In this document: piece by piece, positions 15,259 through 21,879 of the stretch
Layout of the letters: each line of letters starts with the position of its first letter
Position numbering within the stretch: the stretch's first letter is position 1
NCBI GenBank assembly: GCA_947442255.1
Contig: CANEVO010000070.1
Coordinates: 1 to 22,476, forward strand
Reading direction: 5' to 3'
DNA length: 22,476 nt
Origin: Opitutia bacterium
Lineage (GTDB): Bacteria > Verrucomicrobiota > Verrucomicrobiae > Opitutales > Opitutaceae
The notes under the pieces: model-generated
What the model was told of the DNA's origin: nothing
Databases searched by the model: none
The model's input: only the letters and a program-made list of their open reading frames with translations
Translations under genes and position numbers: made by a program

Positions 15259-15285
15259 GGTTTGTAACGTATTACGTTACAAACC
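15259..15285. terminator. Perfect 27-nt palindrome after alaS
   Basis: GGTTTGTAACGTA, a single central T, and TACGTTACAAACC form a perfect odd palindrome 13 bp past alaS. As RNA it would be a strong hairpin without a U-tract. As DNA it resembles a dimer-binding site (TGTAACGTATTACGTTACA core). Terminator or operator are both possible. Confidence 0.45.
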
Positions 15286-15317
15286 ACGAGGAACCAGCGA
15301 ACGCCCGTGGCCAGAGC

Positions 15318-15391
15318 GTGGCGCCGGTCTCCGACCGGCGAAAGCCGTTCCGCTCCTCGATCCGTATTCGCAGGTCGGAGACCGGCGCTAC
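15318..15391. repeat. Inverted pair of GTRGCG-head hairpin repeats (A1)
   Basis: The left arm is GTGGCGCCGGTCTCCGACCG. The right arm, on the other strand from 15391, is GTAGCGCCGGTCTCCGACC. Each contains its own GCCGGTC/GACCGGC-type hairpin, and the GTRG heads face outward. The two arms also pair with each other. The layout is that of a REP doublet (BIME). Confidence 0.65.
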
Positions 15392-15396
15392 TCGAT

Positions 15397-15470
15397 GTAG
15401 GGGCGCAGTCTTGCTGCGACCTTGAGAGCATTTGAACGATGCTAACGGCGGAGCAAGACTGTGCCCCTCC
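15397..15470. repeat. Inverted pair of GTAGGGG-head hairpin repeats (B2)
   Basis: The left arm is GTAGGGGCGCAGTCTTGCTG. The right arm, read from 15470 on the other strand, is GGAGGGGCACAGTCTTGCTC. It begins only five bases after pair A1. The rest of the gap to 15595 holds no gene, only a direct repeat of CCATCCTGTCCC at 15521 and 15553. Confidence 0.65.
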
Positions 15471-15595
15471 GCCATCCATCTTGCCATCGCCGCTCGTTCT
15501 CCGGCGCGATTCACGCGCGCCCATCCTGTCCCATCCTCCATCCGCTTCCGGTCCATCCTGTCCCCCGCCAGAGGCGCGCCCGGACTCTCGATCGG

Positions 15596-16795
15596 TCAGA
15601 CCTTCTCCCAGTTCATCAATTTTCGCGCATTCGACCGGTAGAGTTTCTCGAGCAGCGGCTCCGGCAGTTCCAGGCCGTAGTAACGCCACCACACCCGGCC
15701 GGGCAGATATTCATCGGCACTCTCGAGGAGCCGCCACCACGCCTGGTACATCCGCTTCTCGCGGCCCATGTCCGTGCCAAAGATGACACGGTCGGAATAC
15801 TTCGTCAGGAATTTCAACGCCGCCCGCGGTGTGCGGCCCACTTCGTAATCCCGCGCGGAGATGTCGAGATAGAGATTGGGATGCGTATCGAGTACCTTGG
15901 CCAGCATCCCGAGATCGTTGCCCTGGTTGCCGAGGTGACAGGCGATGAACGTCGTCCGCGGGTGGCGTGCGACGGCCCGATTGCGTATCGCGATCAGTTC
16001 CTCGTACGACGGCACGTCCTGCTTCACCTGGTTGAAATGCTGGTAGGCCGGCGACCGTTCCTGGTACACGTCGAGCGGTTTCCAGTTCGAGGGATGATCG
16101 CTGACGTGGATGTTGACCGGAATCTTCAGCTCCGCGCATTTGCGGAAAAAGGGATCCAGCCGCGGGTCATCCGGATGCAGTCGCTTGTTCCGCGGCGCCC
16201 TCACCGCGCCAAAGCCCCACCCCTTGTCGGAAAGTTCGCCGACACCGCGGGCGCCCTGGCGATAACAACGCTCCAATTCCGCCGCGGCACGCGCCGGGTA
16301 GTCCGGGTGATCGATGTCGGTATTGAGCACGCCGCAATACAGCTGAAAGCGGGTCGGATATTTTTTCAGGTAGAGTTCCGCGAGTTGGTCGAAGGCCTCG
16401 CCGGTGGCACTCGTGAGGACCACCGACAGCTCGATTCCTACCTCGTCCATGATCCGCACCCAGTCAGCCACCTCGGCCGGCGTCCGCGCGTTGCTGGCGT
16501 GGGTATGAGCGTCGATGGCCGGGAACTTCGCCTTCGGAATCACCGTCTCGGGCGTCACCACCGACGACGCCGGGGCATAGTCCTTCAGCAGGATTGCATC
16601 CATGGCACCGGGCGTCGGATCGACGCCGGGGCCGCCCCAGGCACCGTAGCGCCGCTCGAGCCAGACCGGGTCCTCGTTCCAGACCTTCGCCGTCGGCGGA
16701 GTGCCCGCGGCGACAGCAGCGTGACTGGCAAGGGAGAGCAGCACGCCGGCAGCGGCGGCGAGAAGAATTTTCTGTCCAGGGGTAAGAAGTCGCAT
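15596..16795 (-). CDS. Secreted amidohydrolase-2 family metal-dependent hydrolase
   Basis: This 399-residue TIM-barrel protein of the amidohydrolase-2 group has an N-terminal signal peptide: basic MRLLTPGQK, a hydrophobic run LLAAAAGVLLSLA, and a likely cut after SHAAVAA near residue 30. The metal-site motifs are in order: H97 and H99 in AIDAHTHAS, H230 in VNIHVSDHP, H287 in FIACHLGN, and D342 in VIFGTDMG. Members of this group act as hydrolases or decarboxylases on cyclic carboxylic acids and lactones, and the substrate here is unknown. The Trp/Tyr-rich C-terminus contains VWWRYYGLELPEPLLEKLY. It is transcribed divergently from a Tat-exported Gfo/Idh oxidoreductase across 58 bp, so the two may be co-regulated and act together outside the cytoplasm (inference). 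Confidence 0.87.
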   Translation of the reverse strand: MRLLTPGQKILLAAAAGVLLSLASHAAVAAGTPPTAKVWNEDPVWLERRYGAWGGPGVDPTPGAMDAILLKDYAPASSVVTPETVIPKAKFPAIDAHTHASNARTPAEVADWVRIMDEVGIELSVVLTSATGEAFDQLAELYLKKYPTRFQLYCGVLNTDIDHPDYPARAAAELERCYRQGARGVGELSDKGWGFGAVRAPRNKRLHPDDPRLDPFFRKCAELKIPVNIHVSDHPSNWKPLDVYQERSPAYQHFNQVKQDVPSYEELIAIRNRAVARHPRTTFIACHLGNQGNDLGMLAKVLDTHPNLYLDISARDYEVGRTPRAALKFLTKYSDRVIFGTDMGREKRMYQAWWRLLESADEYLPGRVWWRYYGLELPEPLLEKLYRSNARKLMNWEKV

Positions 16796-16817
16796 GATCT
16801 TAATTTGAGTTCGTGAT

Positions 16818-16830
16818 TCCCATCATGGGA
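16818..16830. promoter_or_regulatory. Possible operator in the shared divergent promoter
   Basis: TCCCATCATGGGA is a perfect 13-bp palindrome near the middle of the 58-bp gap between the divergent amidohydrolase and Gfo/Idh genes. A single regulator bound here could control both. No regulator gene lies adjacent. Confidence 0.35.
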
Positions 16831-16853
16831 CCCGATTCCCTAAAAGAAAGCCT

Positions 16854-18200
16854 ATGAGCACCCCTACCCCTGGTCTGTCGCGGCGTGATTTCATTCGGGA
16901 CTCGGCCAAGGCCGCGGTCGCCGTCGGGGCCGCGGCCTCACTCGGTCCACTCGCGGGCCACGCAGCCGAGAAATCGGGCAAGCTCAAGCTCGCGATGGTC
17001 GGCACGGGTCACCGTGGCACGGGCATGTGGGGCACGCCGGTGGTCCGCGACTATTCGGATCGGGTCGAGTTCGTCGGCCTCTGTGACATCAACCCGAAGC
17101 GCGCCGCGTATGCGCAGTCGATCCTCGGCCAGGGCATCCCGACCTTCACGGACTTCGACCAGATGGTGAAGACCACGCGGCCCGACAAGGTGATCGTCAC
17201 CACCGTCGACAGCTACCACGCGCACTATGTGAACCGCGCGATGGAGCTGGGTTGCGATGTCCTCTGCGAGAAACCGCTCTGCACGGACGCCGAGCAGGCC
17301 CAGTCGATCGTCGACGGCTGCCGGAAAACCGGACGGCACCTCGATGTCACGTTCAACGCCCGCTACGGCAACAGCGCGACGAAGACCAAGGAACTGCTGC
17401 TCGCCGGCGAGATCGGCGAGCTCTACGCGGTCGACTATGCCGAGTTTCTCAACCTCTCCCACGGCGCGGACTACTACCGCCGCTGGCACGCGTTCAAGAG
17501 TAACTCCGGCACCCTGCTCTGCCACAAGGCGAGCCACCATTTTGATCAGCTCAACTGGTGGATCGGAGCGGATCCCGTCGAGGTCACCGCGATCGGCCGG
17601 CTGAACAAATACGGCCGCAACGGCCCGTTCCGCCATGCGAATTGCCGCGCCTGCACCTACAAGGACAAGTGCGAGTTCTATTGGGACATCACCAAGAACC
17701 AGCGGCTCATGGAGCTCTACGTGAAGTGCGAGTCCGAGGACGGCTACTATCGCGATGGCTGTGTCTACCGCAGCTCGATCGACATCTATGATCGGATGAG
17801 CGCGCAGTTCCAGTACGACAACCGCGTGCAGGTCTCGTACACGCTTGATGCGACCGTGCCCTACGAGGGGCAGCACATTGTCTTCACCGGCAGCAAGGGA
17901 CGGATCGAGGTCCGCAACTACCAGGCCCAGCCCTGGCAGACCCCGCACGACGCGGAAATCCGGCTGACGCGCAACTTCAAGAATTCAGTCGTGTTTCCGA
18001 TCAAGGATGCGGAAACCGAGCATGGTGGCGCCGATGTCCGGATTCGCGACATGGTGTTCAAGGGCAACATACCCGATCCGCTCGGCCAGCGCGCCGGAAT
18101 GCGGGAGGGCATCATGAGTTCGCTCATGGGCATCTCGTCCTACACCAGCATCGAGACCGGCGGGAAGGTGAAGCTCCGGGATTTGGTGAAGCTCGCATAA
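16854..18200 (+). CDS. Tat-exported Gfo/Idh/MocA-family oxidoreductase
   Basis: This 448-residue NAD(P)-dependent sugar oxidoreductase homologue carries a twin-arginine signal (SRRDFIRDS, Arg10-Arg11, then an Ala-rich hydrophobic run to about residue 38). It is therefore expected to be folded with cofactor and exported. The Rossmann domain starts LKLAMVGTGHRGTG (50-55 loop). CEKPLCTD (E139-K140-P141) is the family's catalytic-lysine motif. HKASHHFDQLNWW (H228, H229, D231) is the second active-site block. A cysteine-rich insert, NCRACTYKDKC (C264, C267, C273) with C292 and C303 further on, is unlike ordinary cytoplasmic members and may bind a metal. Its closest functional analogues process sugars or glycosides. 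The substrate is unknown. A weak AAAGAAAG precedes the ATG. It is divergent from the secreted amidohydrolase. Confidence 0.92.
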   Translation: MSTPTPGLSRRDFIRDSAKAAVAVGAAASLGPLAGHAAEKSGKLKLAMVGTGHRGTGMWGTPVVRDYSDRVEFVGLCDINPKRAAYAQSILGQGIPTFTDFDQMVKTTRPDKVIVTTVDSYHAHYVNRAMELGCDVLCEKPLCTDAEQAQSIVDGCRKTGRHLDVTFNARYGNSATKTKELLLAGEIGELYAVDYAEFLNLSHGADYYRRWHAFKSNSGTLLCHKASHHFDQLNWWIGADPVEVTAIGRLNKYGRNGPFRHANCRACTYKDKCEFYWDITKNQRLMELYVKCESEDGYYRDGCVYRSSIDIYDRMSAQFQYDNRVQVSYTLDATVPYEGQHIVFTGSKGRIEVRNYQAQPWQTPHDAEIRLTRNFKNSVVFPIKDAETEHGGADVRIRDMVFKGNIPDPLGQRAGMREGIMSSLMGISSYTSIETGGKVKLRDLVKLA

Positions 18201-18216
18201 GGGACCGTCTCTCCTC

Positions 18217-18285
18217 GTAAGGTCTCAGCTTGCTGCGACCGTCGAATCCATCGATCGACCGCGCGGGCGCAGCACGGGCCCCTAC
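18217..18285. repeat. Degenerate inverted pair of GTARGGG-head repeats (B3)
   Basis: The left arm starts GTAAGGTCTCAGCTTGCTGC. The right arm, on the other strand from 18285, starts GTAGGGGCCCGTGCTGCGCC. They are a diverged version of pairs B1 and B2 and sit 16 bp after the Gfo/Idh stop. Confidence 0.5.
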
Positions 18286-18345
18286 GGGTGCGGTTAATAG
18301 AAGGAATGAGACCGAAACGGAAAGGCTTCCGTACTCCGTTTCCCA

Positions 18346-18393
18346 GTAGCGCCAGTCTTCGACTGGCGGACACCGGTCGGAGATCGGTGCCAC
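18346..18393. repeat. Inverted pair of GTRGC-head hairpin repeats (A2)
   Basis: The left arm is GTAGCGCCAGTCTTCGACTG, with a perfect GCCAGTC/GACTGGC stem. The right arm, on the other strand, is GTGGCACCGATCTCCGACCG. It has the same outward-facing heads as A1 but only one base between arms. It lies between the convergent Gfo/Idh and transporter genes and may double as a terminator. Confidence 0.65.
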
Positions 18394-18410
18394 CTCGGGC
18401 GGCACCCCCG

Positions 18411-19733
18411 TCAGATCTTCCGCAGCACACCCTGCCCGCTCGCGGCGGTGTTCCGCACGAGGATCAGCACGAGGACCGCGCCAATCAGCGGCACGACACT
18501 CGCCACCGCGAGGATCGGCGCGAACGAATAGCGATCCGCCGTCCAACCGATCAGGTACGTGCAGCCAATCGTGAGGATCCCCGCCGACGTCCCCGAGAGT
18601 CCGCTCATCGTCGCGACCGTCCGGCTCTGGTAAAGATCCGAGGGCAGCACATTTGCCATGGTGGAGAAGGCGGCATAAGAGAAAGTCGCGACGCCAAAAA
18701 GGATCGAGATCCCGAAGAGGCTCGTCATGAAGATCGCGGGAATCAGCGCCGTCATCCCGATGCCGCCGAAGATCACGACCACCTTGCGCGCGGCGCCGAC
18801 CGACCAGCCCCGCTTAATCAACCAGCTCGAGACTCCGCCGCCGGTAAAGTTGCCGAGATCCGCGGCCACGAAGGGCACCCAGAAGGCGATGAGCGTGGTC
18901 TCGGGTTTGAAGCCCTTCGCGACGAGATAGATCATGAACCAGTCCGCGATGAAGTACCACACCGGGTCGGTGAAGGCCCGGGCGACCAGGGTGCCCCAGG
19001 TCTGGCGCAGCGTCAGCAGGTAGCCGATGGACGGCGGAGGTGCGTTCTCTAATTCCGGCGCGGCCAGATCGGCGCGGCGATCGTCGAGAATCATCTTCCG
19101 CTCGGCATCGCTGATCCGCGGGTGATCCTCCGGTGAATAATACATCATCCGCCAGACCACGACCCACGCAAACCCGAGCGTGCCCGTCAGCAGGAACGCG
19201 GGACGCCAGTCACCGAAATGCGAATACAGCCAGATCACCAGGGCCGGCGCCACGGCGGCCCCAATCGAGGATCCGCTGTCAAACAGCGCGACCGCCCAGC
19301 CGCGCTCGTGCTTCGGGAACCATTCGGACACGGCCTTCGTGGCACCCGGCCAGTTGGCGGACTCACCCAGCCCAAGCAGGAAACGGAACATCGCAAAGCT
19401 GCGCAGCCCAGTCGCGAGCGAGGTCGCCATCGCAATCACCGAGTAGGAAATCACGGTCCAGGTCAGCCCGGCGCGCGTCCCCACCCGATCCACCAGCCGT
19501 CCGAACACCGTCTGTCCAACGGAGTACGCCACGCGAAACGAGATCACGAGCAGCGCGTAGTCGGAGTTCGACCAGTGATACTGCTCCTTCAGGAAGGGCG
19601 CGAGGGCCGACAAGGTCTGCCGGTCGATGTAGTTGATGACCGTGCTCGCGAAGAGCATGCCGCCGATCCACCAGCGCAAATTGTGAATCGGACGACGCCG
19701 CGGAGGGGCCGGCGCAACGAGGGGTGAGTTCAT
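18411..19733 (-). CDS. MFS transporter, ACS family (hexuronate/sugar-acid type), second copy
   Basis: This 440-residue, 12-helix transporter of the anion:cation symporter family is related to, but clearly diverged from, the one at 4858. Helix 1 ends in [40 protein letters not shown] and [20 protein letters not shown] are the conserved helix 4-5 segments. The central loop is longer than in the first copy ([18 protein letters not shown] and following). [15 protein letters not shown] and [19 protein letters not shown] mark the second half. ATG 19733 is chosen, and the in-frame extension upstream is low-complexity. Its position beyond the Gfo/Idh and amidohydrolase pair suggests uptake of their product, although the genes are convergent and separated by repeats (inference). 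No Shine-Dalgarno is visible. Confidence 0.88.
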   Translation of the reverse strand: MNSPLVAPAPPRRRPIHNLRWWIGGMLFASTVINYIDRQTLSALAPFLKEQYHWSNSDYALLVISFRVAYSVGQTVFGRLVDRVGTRAGLTWTVISYSVIAMATSLATGLRSFAMFRFLLGLGESANWPGATKAVSEWFPKHERGWAVALFDSGSSIGAAVAPALVIWLYSHFGDWRPAFLLTGTLGFAWVVVWRMMYYSPEDHPRISDAERKMILDDRRADLAAPELENAPPPSIGYLLTLRQTWGTLVARAFTDPVWYFIADWFMIYLVAKGFKPETTLIAFWVPFVAADLGNFTGGGVSSWLIKRGWSVGAARKVVVIFGGIGMTALIPAIFMTSLFGISILFGVATFSYAAFSTMANVLPSDLYQSRTVATMSGLSGTSAGILTIGCTYLIGWTADRYSFAPILAVASVVPLIGAVLVLILVRNTAASGQGVLRKI

Positions 19734-20099
19734 GGAAAGGGGAGCCGGCCGGCGACTGGGCCGACCGCCGCGAGACAATGCCGGCCGGCCGGCAACAATC
19801 GACCACAACTTCACGGGCTACTTCCGCCGAAACGCGAAGCAGACAAAAGCTGAGTTCCGGGGGAAGGCGCGAATCTTGAGTGAGAGCGCCGTCACATTGG
19901 CCGCGAAGAAACGGGATCCGGACGTCAGCGCCCCCGGCACGCGAAATCGAAGATCAGGCACTCGGCCGTCTCGAGTTCGAACCCCGCGCGGCGCCAGCTG
20001 GATCGCAAGTGCGCCGTTGCCGCTGAACTGCAGCCGCCGCTGGCAGGAATGCCGCTGCGCCGCATCGGCTTCATCGGACGGGAACAGGCGGCCCGGCGA
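19734..20099. other. Gap between trpS and the transporter, no supported gene
   Basis: This 366-bp stretch contains a GCCGGCCGGCCGGC run near 19781-19795. On the minus strand the trpS frame stays open after its TGA as far as a TAG at 19821-19819 (about 93 codons). It has no ATG and only one late GTG. ATGs at the trpS stop and at about 20073 open other frames that look non-coding. A GTTCGAACC near 19974 resembles a tRNA T-loop, but its flanks do not pair. Confidence 0.4.
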
Positions 20100-21065
20100 T
20101 CATTCCAGGCCACTGGCCTTGCGGGCGCGTTGCAACACGCCGTCGGCCACCGTGCGGGCCCGCTCCGCGCCCTCGCGCAACACGGCCGCAACGTGATCGA
20201 GGTTCGCGGCAAGCTCGGCACGCCGGGCGCGGGCGGCGGCAAAATAGTTCCAGTAGTGCTCGAAGAGAGCCTTCTTCAGGTCGCCGTAACCGAGCCCGCC
20301 GGCGCGAAGCCGGTTCTCGTAGTCGGCGGCCACGTCGACCGGGGCCACCAGCTTCAAGAGGATCAGCGCGAGGTTCTTCTCCGCGTCGGGCTTCGGCTCC
20401 GCGGGCGTGCGGGAGTCCATCACGATGCCCATGATCTTCTTCCGCGTCGCCTTCTCCTCGCCGAAGATGTCGATGGTGTTGCCGTAGCTCTTGCTCATCT
20501 TCTCACCGTCGAGTCCGGGCACGAGCGCCACGTCCTCGCGGATATCCGCCTCGGGCACGACCAGCGTTTCTCCGTAGGCCTGATTGAACTTGATTGCGAT
20601 GTCCCGCGTCATCTCGAGGTGCTGCTTCTGATCCTTGCCGACCGGCACGCGGTTGGTGTCGAAGAGGAGGATGTCCGCGGCCATCAGCACCGGATACGCA
20701 AACAGGCCGAAGTTTGGCGACACGCCCTTCGCCGTCTTGTCCTTGTAGCTGTGCGCCCGCTCCAGCAGCCCCATCGGCGTCAACGAGCCCAGGAGCCAGG
20801 TCAGCTCCGTCACCTGCGGCACGTCGCTCTGCCGCCAGAAGACGGCGCGGTGCGGTTCGAGGCCGCACGCCAGCCAGTCAAGCGCGGCCTCGATCACGTT
20901 CTTCCGGCGCTGCGCCGGATCGAAGAGCGACGTCATGGAATGATAGTCGGCGATGAAATAAAAACACTCGCCGCGCGACTGCGCTTCGATCGCCGGCCGC
21001 ATGGCGCCAAAGTAGTTTCCAATATGCAGGGAGCCGGAGGGCTGGATGCCGGTGAGGGTGCGCAT
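20100..21065 (-). CDS. trpS: Tryptophanyl-tRNA synthetase
   Basis: This 321-residue class I synthetase charges tRNA-Trp and is close to the usual length of about 330. The HIGH-type motif is GIQPSGSLHIGNYFGA (HIGN at 14-17). The KMSKS loop is GLDGEKMSKSYGN (189-193). WLLGSLTPMGLLERAHSYKD, ANGVSPNFG-like KGVSPNFGLFAYPVLMAADI, and VPVGKDQKQHLEMTRDIA are further family blocks for tryptophan and dimer contacts. The start at ATG 21065 gives the canonical N-terminus MRTLTGIQPSG. The longer frame back to 21176 reads through Ser/Arg-rich intergenic repeats. It follows the GlmU-like acyltransferase on the same strand across 133 bp. Confidence 0.96.
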   Translation of the reverse strand: MRTLTGIQPSGSLHIGNYFGAMRPAIEAQSRGECFYFIADYHSMTSLFDPAQRRKNVIEAALDWLACGLEPHRAVFWRQSDVPQVTELTWLLGSLTPMGLLERAHSYKDKTAKGVSPNFGLFAYPVLMAADILLFDTNRVPVGKDQKQHLEMTRDIAIKFNQAYGETLVVPEADIREDVALVPGLDGEKMSKSYGNTIDIFGEEKATRKKIMGIVMDSRTPAEPKPDAEKNLALILLKLVAPVDVAADYENRLRAGGLGYGDLKKALFEHYWNYFAAARARRAELAANLDHVAAVLREGAERARTVADGVLQRARKASGLE

Positions 21066-21109
21066 GCGGTGCTCGTGATTCGTGGTCGTACTCGTGCTGG
21101 AACCGAAGA

Positions 21110-21170
21110 GAGAACGAGAACGTTTCGGAGAACGAGAACGATCTGTGGACCCGCGACCCGCTGGGTCGCG
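21110..21170. repeat. Tandem GAGAACGAGAACG repeat and 8-bp hairpin upstream of trpS
   Basis: GAGAACGAGAACG occurs at 21110-21122 and again at 21128-21140. CGCGACCC (21152-21159) and GGGTCGCG (21163-21170) form a perfect stem with a 3-nt loop. On the minus strand the hairpin is preceded by ATGGCA, like a degenerate GTGGCA-head repeat. It may end the acyltransferase transcript. Confidence 0.45.
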
Positions 21171-21198
21171 TGCCATCGGTGATTCCCAACCTCCGCGG

Positions 21199-21879
21199 CT
21201 AATCCCGGCGCGGCAGGAATTTCACCACCGGTCGGCTGTGGGCGATCGTCGCCTCGGGCAGGTGCCCCCCAAACGCCATCGTCGGCATCACCAACGAGCG
21301 CCGGCCGAGCAGCGTACCGGGATTGAGCACGGCGTTGCAGCCGACCTCCGCCTTGTCCCCCAGAATGGCCCCGAACTTTCGCAGGCCGGTCTCATAGGTT
21401 CGATCCGTCGTGCGCACCGTGACCGGCTGCTGATCGAGCCGGAAGTTGGAGCACATCACGCCGGCGCCGAGATGGGCGCCATTCCCGAGGATTGAGTCGC
21501 CGACGTAGCTGAAATGCGGGACCTGGACGTTGTCCATCAGCAGGCAGTTCTTGAACTCGCACGCGTTGCCGAGGACGCAGCCCTCGCCGACAATCACGTT
21601 GCCGCGCAGGTAGGCGCCAGGCCGGATTTGCGTGCCTGCCCCGATCCACAAGGGGCCAATCAGGGTCGCGGAGTGCGGCAGCTTGACGCTCGGGTGGATC
21701 CAAACGGGGCCCTCGACGTGCACGCCCGCCGGCACCGGGTGCGGCTGAGGCGCGCCCTCGATCGCGGCCAGCGCCCTGCCGATTTCGGGAATCCAGGTCC
21801 ACGGCAAGGCCTCGGGCGAGAAGTGCGGCGCAAACGTCGCAAGCGAGGGCGGGAGGGCGAAAAAATCAGCGGCCTTCAT
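21199..21879 (-). CDS. Left-handed beta-helix acyltransferase resembling the GlmU C-terminal domain
   Basis: This 226-residue protein is built mainly of hexapeptide repeats (from about residue 55 onward: VWIHPS, LIGPLWIGAG, AYLRGNVIVGEGCVLG). These form a left-handed beta-helix like bacterial acetyltransferases. The block NACEFKNCLLMDNVQVPHFS followed by YVGDSILGNGAHLGAGVMCS aligns with the GlmU acetyltransferase stretch around the catalytic His (GlmU reads HLTYLGD). That His is conserved here in VPHFSYVGD. The N-terminal uridylyltransferase half of GlmU is absent. It could acylate an amino-sugar, or a sugar 1-phosphate later activated by the AGX-like pyrophosphorylase at 8344 (inference). 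ATG 21879 follows directly after an in-frame TAG. trpS lies downstream. Confidence 0.82.
   Translation of the reverse strand: MKAADFFALPPSLATFAPHFSPEALPWTWIPEIGRALAAIEGAPQPHPVPAGVHVEGPVWIHPSVKLPHSATLIGPLWIGAGTQIRPGAYLRGNVIVGEGCVLGNACEFKNCLLMDNVQVPHFSYVGDSILGNGAHLGAGVMCSNFRLDQQPVTVRTTDRTYETGLRKFGAILGDKAEVGCNAVLNPGTLLGRRSLVMPTMAFGGHLPEATIAHSRPVVKFLPRRD

Noticed and set aside
15318..15470. CRISPR array or integron attC sites suspected from spaced repeats after alaS
   Set aside because: The repeats are inverted pairs of two different families, not direct repeats with regular unique spacers. No cas or integrase gene is present.
19960..20000. GTTCGAACC resembling a tRNA T-arm
   Set aside because: The flanking five bases do not pair on either strand, and no D-loop, anticodon stem or acceptor stem can be drawn around it.
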